Shown here piece after piece: positions 1 through 9,067 of a stretch of 64,000 nt of DNA (its first letter is position 1; each line of letters opens with the position of its first letter). The notes below the pieces were generated by a model, which saw only the letters and a program-made list of their open reading frames with translations, was not told the origin of the DNA and made no database searches. Both the position numbers and the translations under genes were made by a program. The stretch comes from Porphyridium purpureum (Eukaryota; Rhodophyta; Bangiophyceae; Porphyridiales; Porphyridiaceae), in assembly GCA_008690995.1 (NCBI GenBank), contig VRMN01000003.1, positions 1,302,001 to 1,366,000 on the forward strand. The letters run 5' to 3'.

Positions 1-2
1 CT

Positions 3-707
3 ATGCCCGTGATGCATATCGTATGCGAAGGCACCCGTTTTATGTCTGGTCAATGGTTGAAGCACGACTCTACATCGGGTGCTTTATTCGAGATTTTCTT
101 CCTGTGCTGGATTTCCGCGTACAATGGCGCACCACACATCGTCAAAGTCGACGCAGGATCCGCTTACGCAAGCCGGGAATTTCAGGCCCTTGCAAATGTG
201 CACGGTATTCACGTCGACGTACAGCCGATCGAAGGGCATCAATCGATCGGACGAGTGGAACGCGCGCATGGTATAGTCGGTATTATGTACGAGAAAATGA
301 TACTTGAAGATCTAGACGCAGACGCAGATGAAACGCTTGCACACTGCTTCTTCGTCGCAAACTCATCCTGTGGGCTTTCGGGAATCCCACCATGCCTTAT
401 GGTGTTTGGCTCGATGCCTCGGATGGTAATCAGTTCGATTCAAGATGTTCCCTCTCAAGCCGCGCGGATCAATGCCCTTGTTCTCGCACGTCGTGTGTAC
501 GAAGAATTCATCGCGAAACAGTACTTAAACATCGCGCTGAGCCGTCGCCACGCAGCGCTCGGTTCCGAAATGCAAGACACCGGTCCTCCTGTGCCTGGCG
601 ACCTAGTAATAATCGCCCGGGAAAGAAACCGCAGACGGAATTATGATGGGCCCTATCTGTGCGTCGCTGTTGATGGCCATAAGGTCTCAGTTCGAATGCC
701 GCCCACC
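3..707 (+). CDS. Copia integrase segment of pol (fossil)
   Basis: The frame encodes the C-terminal half of a retroviral-type integrase core. An aspartate in VDAGSAYAS and a glutamate in SIGRVERAHG are separated by 35 residues, the DD-35-E spacing of retrotransposon integrases. The following stretch, with SSCGLSGIPPCLMVFGSMPR, resembles the region after the core in copia integrases, where the target gene is framed by a 'P-x-x-x-x-F/Y-G' segment. The segment starts before the window and ends where the chromovirus LTR begins at 708. The rest of the copia pol lies to the right of that insertion. Confidence 0.75.
704..707. repeat. 4-bp target-site duplication, left copy (CACC)
   Basis: CACC directly precedes the left LTR at 708 and recurs directly after the right LTR at 9064-9067. 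A 4- to 5-bp duplication is expected for Ty3/gypsy integration. Confidence 0.7.
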
Positions 708-1025
708 TGCCACGATTTGGGGGGTTACCCCAATCGTCCGCTCGTGTCCCAGACCCCAAGCGTTCAAAACCAACGTCTTTTACTCTCTCACCTCTCCTCT
801 TCTGTCTCTCTTGCTCTCTTTCTCCCATCCCCGCCGTGAAGCGGCAGAGCTTAAATACCCTACAACTAGACCCTAAAGCTAACCGGACCGCCCAGTTATT
901 TTGGGGGCCGATGCACTGTACCGAGTGGTACAGTGCCCATTAGAATAGACTTTAGACTATAGCAAAAAAGATTAAAGAGGCGATTAGAAAAAGCTGCAGG
1001 TGGACAAAAGGGGTGGATCGTTACA
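708..1025 (-). repeat. Chromovirus LTR, left copy (3' LTR by gene orientation)
   Basis: This 318-bp repeat is identical as read to 8746-9063 and begins TG and ends CA. It holds a long pyrimidine-rich run (about 778-835), a TTAAATA box near 853 that reads TATA-like on both strands, and a perfect 10-bp inverted repeat with a 4-base loop at 913-936. Confidence 0.9.
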
Positions 1026-1210
1026 CATCTCACGCAACCCCTAAGCCCTACATCTGCAAGAAAAAGTCCTGGCAGCCCGTCGGAGTAACCCGTGGGGAAC
1101 CGTGCAAAGCGCGACCGAAAATGCGCGCGGCTACCGGACATAAAAAAAGAAAGAAACAACAGAAAAAACGCGCGAACCGAAGTCCGACCCAAGAGGTACA
1201 GTGTAAGTAC
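1026..1210. other. Chromovirus 3' noncoding sequence next to the LTR
   Basis: These 185 bases lie between the left LTR and the inverted-repeat element. No gene is seen. A polypurine tract would be expected here on the - strand, but only a weak AGGG-rich stretch is present. Confidence 0.4.
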
Positions 1211-1246
1211 TGTACAGCAAGTGACAATCAATTAAAAACACCCGCT
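1211..1246 (+). repeat. Left terminal inverted repeat
   Basis: It is the inverted partner of 2574-2608. The shared core contains GTGACAATCAATTAAAAACA. Confidence 0.75.
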
Positions 1247-2573
1247 AGTCGTTACCTTTTATAACAAAACATGGTAAATTTAGTACAAACTCGTTGAAGT
1301 AGAGATTTTACGCGCGAAGGGAAAGTGACAAACGATTAAAAACAGAGCAAGTTCAGAGAGTTTACCGCAGCAGTGAAGAGTAAAAGCGAGTTCTGAAAGC
1401 GCCACGTCCTTCCTTGGCCCAAGACCTTTCCAACGAGTCCCTTTGACACACTGTCACGCGAGCCTGTGACGCAGGAGCCCTCCATTTTCGCCAGGGCGTC
1501 CTAATCTGCCGTTCGCAGCTCTTTCACGCTATAAAACTGCTGGAATTCACCGTAAACGTGGCCTATTACATGTCTCCGAACATGGTCAATTGAATCCAAG
1601 TCTCGCGGGAGCGCAGGACTATCTCTAGCTTCCACATATTTGCTTTTCAATCGGTATCAGGTTTGCTCTGCCTTGAGGCAAGCTACATAGAGCAACATAA
1701 ACATGAAGCAACTGAGCTTTTTTACGGCTCTCATATTCACCCGAAATCTGTCCAACATGTTCACGCTTCTTGCGCTCCTCTCAATAGGGATACGATGGTC
1801 GCATGCGAAGGAGAAGTCTAAATTTTCGGGTGCGGTTGGCACTCCCAAGTTATCAAGCTGTGTGCACCGAACGTACAGATGAAATGGTTGACTGGGATAA
1901 GCTCTGACCCTCCCTAAGAGAAGAGGACACCATCAGAACCCTCCAATTCGAGCCTTTTAGGTCCGTAAATAACACTTGCAAGTTTTTCTCTGTTTTCAGC
2001 AGTAAAAACAACTCATTCATTTTGTGTGTGTCCATGACAGTTCTCCAAAGCTGGTATGGTCGTCTTCGTCTCGCACGTGCGCTTATTTCTGGTTCCAAGT
2101 CTGGTGCGTTGCGCTGAAATTGGCTCGGCACATGCTGATTACAGTTCTGTGCGAACCAAAAACGCTGCAAAAGAAGGCCTTGCTTTGGGACATTTTCAAG
2201 CTTTGGGTGCGGTTTGGATGTTATTCTTGCGTCATTCTGATCGGGTCTCCATTTGCTTTCCGTTTTGAGGCTATTCAAATACCTTTGTACTAATGGAACG
2301 GAGCAAAATCTCGATAGTCAATTCGTGATCACCCGCATCATGCATTCCTCCGTAACCACGCCACCAATCATGCTGGGCTCTTGTCCACTGAAAAACGTTG
2401 CTGTGCTCCTGATGAAATCGCGCCGAGCGCTCCTGTCCATGCTCTATGACCCCTGGAATGTGTGTTTGACTGCACTGTTTTTAATCGTTTGGACGCTCGC
2501 ACGGTCACCGAAAGGTCGACCTTCTTCAATTTTATTCTAAAATTACCTATTTTCATAGAAAATATGCAAAACA

Positions 2574-2608
2574 GCGGGTGTTTTTAATTGATTGTCACTT
2601 ACTGTACA
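2574..2608 (-). repeat. Right terminal inverted repeat
   Basis: Read on the - strand, it begins TGTACAGTAAGTGACAATC, against TGTACAGCAAGTGACAATC on the left. Confidence 0.75.
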
Positions 2609-3311
2609 CCCAACGACTGAACACCCGAGCACAGAGACGCACGCCCTTCAATCCGCGGAGGGAACCACGCGAAAGCGTCTCCCCACCAAACGACTCCATG
2701 AATCACGGCACCATCGCGCACCAGCACGCTCAACACCGCCATGCATCCGCATGTCAAGCCACGCCTCGAAACTCCAACGCAAACCCCTTCAAACACGAGT
2801 GCGCGCGTCAGAGTTTCGCGAATATTTCGGCACCCGCAGCCCGGATCGGCGACCTCACCATTCGCAAACCGTCGAAGCTACGCATAAATCGTCTTCTCCA
2901 GTGCCTTCACCACATGCTGAAGCATGCGCGCGCACACGCACGAGTGCCCTGGCCAACCACAGCGCGACCAAACCGTGAAAACCCGAATTCTTCCGGCACT
3001 TTCGTGGTCGCCACCGACACGCGAATAACGACTGCTCTGTAATCGCTCAGGCTAGCGGGCTGAAACTTGGCAGCAAGCTGCACGCCACCGGAGCGCTGCT
3101 GGCAAGCTCCACAAGTTTACACAAGCCCTGCAAAAAACATTTCAAAAGCGAATACTTGTGCGGATTTTGCATGCCTCACATTTGCACCCGGTACGAAGAA
3201 ACCGGCCCTGCTCAAACGAGTACTTGATGCATTCTTGGTGACCGCAACGGTGCATCGGCGCACAACGGCAGAGGCATCCGAGCGTCTGACGAGTGCCGCT
3301 GGCTCCCAGCG
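2609..3311. other. Chromovirus 3' noncoding sequence behind pol
   Basis: These 700 bases separate the pol stop from the inverted-repeat element. Open frames occur on both strands, but none has a recognisable domain. I see no env-like gene with a signal peptide or membrane segment. Confidence 0.4.
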
Positions 3312-6300
3312 CTACCGGAAAGCACGACCACTGCGAGTCCGCAAAACATCCCCTTTTGACGCAAAGGAATCCTCGAACTCTCGCACGAGCGTCTCTGGAA
3401 GGTCCTCCGCGAGCTCCCACGTCCAGTCGGCGCGCTTCGCGCCGTACCAGGCCACCAAGAACTCGACTTGTCCGTCTCTCTCCCGGCGCTTCTGGAGACT
3501 GGAGATTTCCGTGAGCACGCTGCTCCGACGAGCGCTGTCTGCGTCAAAGTCGCTGCTTAGCTCCACGCTTGTGTCCACACGCTTGATGCGATCCACATGC
3601 ACAAAAAATTCCTCAGATGAGCTCCTGATAGTCGCCCGCGAGCCCTCAAGCGCCAAGAGTTCGTACGGTCCGACCCACGGTGCCTCCAACTTGCGCCCCT
3701 TCAGCGTTCCCAAGCCCCGCCACAGCATGACTGCGTCGCCAACCTTGACGAGCTGCCGCGCAGAAGTTCGGCTGACACTGGCTGCACTCCGTGCGAAGTT
3801 CTTCGCATGACTACGGTCAGACGCTGCCAGCGCCAGCGCGTGCATCATTTTGATGCGCCCGCGCAGCTGGTCAGCGAATGCTACAAATTCTTGCTCCGGC
3901 GCCTGCTCCTCTGGAACGATTGCTTGACTAAAGTCGTTTGCCGGGCGGCCAAACATGACCTCGTATGGGCTCAAACCGCCCAACGACGCATGCCGGGAAG
4001 CGTTGTACGCGTGTACTGCCAAAGGCAGAAACACGTCCCATCCCACATCAGCGTCATGGTCCGCCATTGCCCCCGCGAGCAGCCCACACAGCGTACGATT
4101 GTACCGTTCGACTACTCCGTTCGCCTTCGGATTGTGCGCCAACGTGAACACTTTCCCAATCCCCAGTAATTGGCTGATACGTGCCAAGAGTTCGGATCGA
4201 AAAGCTGGTCCGTTGTCACTCAAGAGCGCCTCGGGCGGCCCGAAAGGCGCCACCCACGCACTCAGGAGTCCGTCGGCTACCGACCGCGCCGTCTCATCCG
4301 CGACAGGCACGGCTACCGTAAACCTTGAAAAGAGGTCTGCAACCACCAGCACCTTGTCGAAACCACGCGCCGTTTTCGGCGAAATGGTGAGCAGATCTGC
4401 TGCTACCAGCTCAAATCGCCTTGTTGGGCGCCGCCTCCCAATCGGAACCTGCTGCTGACGACTTCCCTTTCGTCGCGCACAGAAACGACACGACTGCAAA
4501 AACTCACGGACGTCCGCCGTCCAACCAGGCCACCACCAGAGCCCACTTGCGACCCTGCCAATCGTCTTGGCGACGCCCATGTGGCCACTGGCGCTCGTCG
4601 AGTGGTAGTAACCGAGTACTCTACTCACGAGTGCGTCCGGCACCACACGCCTTAGCGGCTTTGTATGTGCCCATAGGATTCCATCTTCATCGCAGAAGTA
4701 CTCGGGCTCGCTGTACTCCGGCCGCTGAGAATTCAAATTCGCTATTTCTTTAGCAATTTGTTCATCCTCCGCGTACGCCGCCTTGAGCTCCTCCTTGCTC
4801 GGAAGTTCTCGCGCCTTCTCCGAAGAGTTCGCGACCGATGTCACGATACTTGCCATGCGCTCGTCGTACGATTGCAAGGGCTCGTGAGCCGGAAGTGGCT
4901 GACGCGATAGCGCATCCGGCACCTTGTTGCTTGGCCCTTTTATGTACTCCAGCACGAAATTATAGTCCGACAGCGCGAGTGCCCACCGCGCCAAGCGCCC
5001 TCGCGGTTCCTTCAAATTCAAGAGCCACTTTAAAGGCTCGTGATCAGAACGAATGCAAATGGACTCTCCATAAAGGTAATGACGACATTTCCGTACCGCC
5101 CAAACGACTGCTAAGCATTCGAGCTCTGTGATGGGATAATTCTTCTCCGCTGGAGTCAGCGCTCTCGACAGGAAACTTACAGGATGGAACGAGGATTCCA
5201 AACGCTGGTAAAGCGCGGCTCCAACGCCCAACGTTGATGCGTCCGTGTCAAGCACCCACGCAGCTCCCGGAATCGGTTGGTAAAGCACCACCGAAGGATC
5301 ACACAGCGCTGTCTTCAGCCTCTCAAACGCCTCGCGTTGAGCTTTCCCGAAGCGACTGCTCCAATCGACGCACTGGACGGCCTGACGTCTGCTGCTCTTC
5401 TTGGCCGACATCGCCAATCCCGCCAGCGCCTCTCGCAACGGCGCTGCGATCTTCTCGAAGCCCGGAACGAATGCTCGAAACCATCCCACGACGCCGAGGA
5501 AACGCTGTACCTCACTAGGATTAGCCGGAACCTCCCACGCGCGGATCGCCTCCACGTTCCGCCTCTTCGGCCGAATTTTTCCCCCCTCTACCTCGTGCCC
5601 CAAAAATTCGATAGACCTCGCCAGGAATGAGCACTTTGGGAGGGAAAACGTGAGCCCCTCCTCCTCGAACCTCTGTAGAACTTGGTCCAAGATTTCGAGG
5701 TGCTCTTCCTTTGACTTGGTGCCAACGATTAGGTCATCGATGTAGATCAAAGAGTTCTTCCAACGCAGATCCCCAAGAACGGTATTCATCAACCTTTGAA
5801 ACGTCGCGGGGCTGTTCGACATGCCCTGCGCAATGACGCAATAGCGGAACAGTCCAAGCGGCGTAATCATGGCTGTCAAATCACGGGACTCCGGATGCAG
5901 CGGTACTTGGAAAAACCCATCGGTCAAATCCAACGTGCTGAATAGCGAAAATCTTCCTGCCCAGTCAAGGCACTCTTGCACCAGCGGAATCGGGTACTTA
6001 TCCTTGACGGTGACGGCATTAAGATTTCGGAAATCCGTTGTCAGCCTCCATGCACCAGTCGGTTTGCGCACGAGTACGTTCGCGGACGCGTACGGTCCAC
6101 TACACGGCTCGAGGATTCCCTTTTTCAAAAGCGCCTTCACCATCGTCTCCTCCGCCACGCGCTCCGATTCAGAACGACGTCTGAGCTTCGCTGCGGGGAA
6201 ACTGGCCCCATCTTCGGTACGAATGACGTGCTGTACAGACCGCGCACGCCCTGCTTCAGCGCGGAAGACTCGCCAATGCTTTTGCACGACTGCGAGGAAC

Positions 6301-7028
6301 TCTTTCCGTACTGACGCACTTTCAACGTGATTCAAAGGGATCTCAGCAATCGCTTCGAGCGTCTCGCGCTCGATGACGTCTGGACGTTCCCAGCGAATGC
6401 TTGCAAGCTTCTGTCCTGCACCTATTTTGAGCGGTACTCGCGAAGAGTTCCGAACTCGCCACGAGCTTGGCTTTCGTGCGCTTGATGGCCCACTCTGCGG
6501 AAGCAAGACAGACACAGCTCGTTCCGTGAACGCTGGAATGACGACTTCTTGCGCACAGTGGATAAACGTTCGATCCTTGTTTGTATTCGTAAAACAAGGA
6601 ATCCTTTCCCCACCGCGCATCTGCACACACTGTTTCGTCAAATTTATACACTCGGAGTGTCTATGCCAAAATTCCATCCCCACGATGAGCTCTTCAGCCA
6701 GTTCCTCGACGACCAACACGCGCAGCGGTGTCTCGAGAGCGCCTAGACGCACGAGAACGACTGCTTCTTTTGCTGGACCCATTGTGCTTCCTTGTGCGTT
6801 GTCCACACGAGTCTTAGCTTTTTGCATTTGGGCACCCCAGCTCTCTGCGACTGTACGAGACGCGTATGAGTCACCCGTCGCGCCTGTGTCCACCAGCGCT
6901 CGCGTCGGGATCCAACTCACGGTTCCACGCACGTAAAATAAAACAAACGGTCGTCGGTCTACGGACCCACGGACCGAACACAGGACCCGCCTGTCGAAAA
7001 TGCGGACCTGCCCACATTCCAAGGACAC
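3312..7028 (-). CDS. Chromovirus pol polyprotein (PR-RT-RH-INT-chromodomain)
   Basis: An open frame of about 1,238 codons. In order it shows an aspartic protease (ALVDTGATGDSYAS, near residue 50), reverse transcriptase with FSTLDLTDGFFQVPL and YIDDLIVG, RNase H starting at VLDTDASTLGVGAALYQ, an integrase zinc-binding part with CRFCARRK, the integrase core (LVAADLLT ... LLSDNGPAFRS), the GPY/F-type module (WVGPYELLAL), and a terminal chromodomain around VEFLVAWYGAKRADWTWE. It lies in the same frame as gag and is open directly behind it, so a gag-pol read-through is plausible. The first in-frame codon used here is only a nominal start, because pol of this family is normally made as a fusion or cleaved product. 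Confidence 0.88.
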   Translation of the reverse strand: MSLECGQVRIFDRRVLCSVRGSVDRRPFVLFYVRGTVSWIPTRALVDTGATGDSYASRTVAESWGAQMQKAKTRVDNAQGSTMGPAKEAVVLVRLGALETPLRVLVVEELAEELIVGMEFWHRHSECINLTKQCVQMRGGERIPCFTNTNKDRTFIHCAQEVVIPAFTERAVSVLLPQSGPSSARKPSSWRVRNSSRVPLKIGAGQKLASIRWERPDVIERETLEAIAEIPLNHVESASVRKEFLAVVQKHWRVFRAEAGRARSVQHVIRTEDGASFPAAKLRRRSESERVAEETMVKALLKKGILEPCSGPYASANVLVRKPTGAWRLTTDFRNLNAVTVKDKYPIPLVQECLDWAGRFSLFSTLDLTDGFFQVPLHPESRDLTAMITPLGLFRYCVIAQGMSNSPATFQRLMNTVLGDLRWKNSLIYIDDLIVGTKSKEEHLEILDQVLQRFEEEGLTFSLPKCSFLARSIEFLGHEVEGGKIRPKRRNVEAIRAWEVPANPSEVQRFLGVVGWFRAFVPGFEKIAAPLREALAGLAMSAKKSSRRQAVQCVDWSSRFGKAQREAFERLKTALCDPSVVLYQPIPGAAWVLDTDASTLGVGAALYQRLESSFHPVSFLSRALTPAEKNYPITELECLAVVWAVRKCRHYLYGESICIRSDHEPLKWLLNLKEPRGRLARWALALSDYNFVLEYIKGPSNKVPDALSRQPLPAHEPLQSYDERMASIVTSVANSSEKARELPSKEELKAAYAEDEQIAKEIANLNSQRPEYSEPEYFCDEDGILWAHTKPLRRVVPDALVSRVLGYYHSTSASGHMGVAKTIGRVASGLWWWPGWTADVREFLQSCRFCARRKGSRQQQVPIGRRRPTRRFELVAADLLTISPKTARGFDKVLVVADLFSRFTVAVPVADETARSVADGLLSAWVAPFGPPEALLSDNGPAFRSELLARISQLLGIGKVFTLAHNPKANGVVERYNRTLCGLLAGAMADHDADVGWDVFLPLAVHAYNASRHASLGGLSPYEVMFGRPANDFSQAIVPEEQAPEQEFVAFADQLRGRIKMMHALALAASDRSHAKNFARSAASVSRTSARQLVKVGDAVMLWRGLGTLKGRKLEAPWVGPYELLALEGSRATIRSSSEEFFVHVDRIKRVDTSVELSSDFDADSARRSSVLTEISSLQKRRERDGQVEFLVAWYGAKRADWTWELAEDLPETLVREFEDSFASKGDVLRTRSGRAFR

Positions 7029-7145
7029 CGGTAATAAATCTGTCGGGTCTTCCGGTGTCTCACACTTCCCAGCCTGCCCTTCCTGCAGCTGTACGAAGCG
7101 TGATGACTGCCCTGCGGCAGTCTTTAACCCTTGGTGCGGTGCGGT

Positions 7146-8306
7146 TCATGCGGACCCAGGACCAGACGCATCTTTCGTCGGAAACTGCGTACGCGCACCC
7201 ACCTGTCTCTCCTTCGCGGCCGCATCCGTGCACTCTCTAGCCCAATGGCCCGGCTGCTTGCACACGAAGCACACGTTGCTCGCCTGAAGCACGCGCGCTA
7301 CCGCTTCCGCGATTGCGTTTACGGAATCCGCCGGCGACGGTTGCGACGCTCCTTGCGCGAAGGACTGCTCATCAAAATTTGAAATTTCGCGGTATTCATC
7401 CTCTTCGATGGCGCGAACTACTTGTGCCCGCGCGCCGCCGTAGGTCGGCTTCAAATAAGTTGAGAATTCGAGTTTCTCTCCGTAGTTGGAAATGAGCTCG
7501 TGAAGGAGACCTTCATACTCTTGCTGGTTCGCATGCAAACGTGCCATCTCCCGATACTTTTTAGGGAGTCCTTCGACGAAGTCTACCTTTAAGTCGGTGT
7601 CAGGTATCTGTAAAGCAGCGGCAAGATTTCGCAAGTCCGTGTGGTACGAAGTGAGTGTTTCATCCCGCTTCAGCTTGCGACCACGATACTCCACCCGAAC
7701 GGAGTCCTGCGTTGCCTGCGACCAAAAACGTTGTCCGGCCCAGTTCCACCGCTCATCCGCGGTAGCATCGACCCGAAGGGTTCCATTCAATAGCGCGGCG
7801 TTAAACATATGTTCGGCAGCGCCACTAAACGCGTAGACGACTACCTCTCGGACCCATCTTGGCGGAAAACCTTCGACACAACGCTCCCATTTGGTCAGCG
7901 TATTCATGAATTTTAAATCACGTGGACCCGTGATCTCGTTGCCTTTCATGGCATCACGCACGGTTTTCTCGAACCGAGATCTTTCAAACAAGTCCTTCAA
8001 ACGAGTGCCCTCGTTGGACGAGCCACTAGCTTGTCCTACGCTCGTTCTCTGAGCATAAGGATCCCTGTCAAGCAGTTGCGGCGGCGGCGATGTTTCTGCT
8101 AATCGCGCAGATACCGCTGCAGTGCCCAAGACTTCCTCTAACATGGACTTCAAGGAGTCCTTCAACTGGGAGAGCTGCTCCTCGACGCGCTCTTCCATCC
8201 CTGTGACCTTTTGTCGCAAGTCGTCAACATCTTTGCTGACCGACGATGCTGTTGGCCTGGACGCCTTCGCGGCCGAGCCCAACCCTAAAGGTTCTTGATC
8301 CGCCAT
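7146..8306 (-). CDS. Chromovirus gag
   Basis: The 386-residue frame starts at ATG 8306 (MADQEPLG). Residues about 30-75 form a heptad-like, charged segment (DDLRQKVTGMEERVEEQLSQ) suggesting a coiled coil. The middle has the tryptophan-bearing core typical of retrotransposon gag, with WNWAGQRFWSQAT. The C-terminal third carries one CCHC zinc knuckle, CFVCKQPGHWARECTD, the nucleocapsid signature. The frame looks complete, and pol follows downstream. Confidence 0.85.
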   Translation of the reverse strand: MADQEPLGLGSAAKASRPTASSVSKDVDDLRQKVTGMEERVEEQLSQLKDSLKSMLEEVLGTAAVSARLAETSPPPQLLDRDPYAQRTSVGQASGSSNEGTRLKDLFERSRFEKTVRDAMKGNEITGPRDLKFMNTLTKWERCVEGFPPRWVREVVVYAFSGAAEHMFNAALLNGTLRVDATADERWNWAGQRFWSQATQDSVRVEYRGRKLKRDETLTSYHTDLRNLAAALQIPDTDLKVDFVEGLPKKYREMARLHANQQEYEGLLHELISNYGEKLEFSTYLKPTYGGARAQVVRAIEEDEYREISNFDEQSFAQGASQPSPADSVNAIAEAVARVLQASNVCFVCKQPGHWARECTDAAAKERQVGARTQFPTKDASGPGSA

Positions 8307-8745
8307 CGCGTCCCAGACGTGAAAACGGCAATGAAGTAAAATCAACACAACTTTGAGTCCCAGACTCTCTACTACGATGCAAATGTCAAAAGGTGTCAGA
8401 TCCCGGATCTACGCCCACCTACTCTGCCTTCTTACTCGGCAGAGATTTCTTGTACGAAAAACGAACAAAATCACACACGAAGCACGAAGCAACGAGTGTT
8501 GAACGAACGTCTCACGCAAACCCCGTGTCCGAGCCCGGCTCACCACACGCCCTGGTTTGTAGCTAGTGCTTAAAACAAAGGATTCCCAGATGCACAGTGT
8601 CAGGTCCCAGACCTACGCCCACTGGTAGAAACAAGGTTTCCACAGGCTTTAAGGTGTCAGGTCCCAGACCTACGCCCACCTCTCCCGCCCCACTCGATCT
8701 ACAACCACAACATAAGCCGCCACCCCTGTGGCAATTCGCGAATTG
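8307..8745 (-). other. Chromovirus 5' leader with three internal repeats
   Basis: This is noncoding sequence between the right LTR and gag. A 28- to 30-bp motif of the type GTGTCAGGTCCCAGACC occurs three times (8391-8420, 8596-8623, 8652-8681), each with a small palindrome at its centre. At the LTR border 8728-8751 the sequence is almost palindromic (GTGGCAATTCG / CGAATTGTGCCAC). This could form a hairpin where a primer-binding site is expected. Confidence 0.55.
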
Positions 8746-9063
8746 TGCCACGATTTGGGGGGTTACCCCAATCGTCCGCTCGTGTCCCAGACCCCAAGCG
8801 TTCAAAACCAACGTCTTTTACTCTCTCACCTCTCCTCTTCTGTCTCTCTTGCTCTCTTTCTCCCATCCCCGCCGTGAAGCGGCAGAGCTTAAATACCCTA
8901 CAACTAGACCCTAAAGCTAACCGGACCGCCCAGTTATTTTGGGGGCCGATGCACTGTACCGAGTGGTACAGTGCCCATTAGAATAGACTTTAGACTATAG
9001 CAAAAAAGATTAAAGAGGCGATTAGAAAAAGCTGCAGGTGGACAAAAGGGGTGGATCGTTACA
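8746..9063 (-). repeat. Chromovirus LTR, right copy (5' LTR by gene orientation)
   Basis: Identical as read to 708-1025. It is flanked on the right by CACC (9064-9067), the second copy of the target duplication. Confidence 0.9.
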
Positions 9064-9067
9064 CACC
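9064..9067. repeat. 4-bp target-site duplication, right copy (CACC)
   Basis: It matches 704-707 on the other side of the chromovirus. Confidence 0.7.

Larger units (their letters stand above)
1211..2608. mobile_element. Non-autonomous terminal-inverted-repeat element (1.4 kb)
   Basis: The ends at 1211-1246 and 2574-2608 are inverted copies of about 35 bp with one visible mismatch. Each starts TGTACAG and contains AAGTGACAATCAATTAAAAA. A degenerate subterminal copy of the same motif lies at about 1322-1345. The interior has no recognisable transposase. The longest open frame (1853-2278, - strand, 141 aa) matches nothing I know. This fits a plain DNA transposon derivative mobilised in trans. 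A target duplication is not clear: the bases outside are ...AAGTAC and CCCAAC. The element lies in the 3' noncoding part of the chromovirus, so it is younger than, or travelled with, that element. Confidence 0.6.
708..9063 (-). mobile_element. Ty3/gypsy chromovirus inserted in the copia pol
   Basis: The element is bounded by two 318-bp direct repeats starting TG and ending CA, flanked by the 4-bp duplication CACC. The genes run on the - strand: gag (7146-8306), then pol (3312-7028) with protease, reverse transcriptase, RNase H, integrase and a C-terminal chromodomain. The chromodomain places it among the chromoviruses, whose integration is usually steered by histone marks. The two LTRs look identical base for base, so the insertion is young. 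The interior looks whole apart from one inserted 1.4-kb inverted-repeat element in the 3' noncoding part. I could not recognise a standard tRNA primer-binding site or a clean polypurine tract, so orientation rests on the genes. Confidence 0.85.

Noticed and set aside
3067-3810. Open frame of 247 codons on the + strand
   Set aside because: Lies opposite the chromovirus pol end and 3' noncoding part; no domain; antisense of a coding region.
8728-8751. Palindrome at the LTR border as a transposon end
   Set aside because: It coincides with the LTR boundary of the chromovirus, which has its own target duplication; more likely part of the leader.
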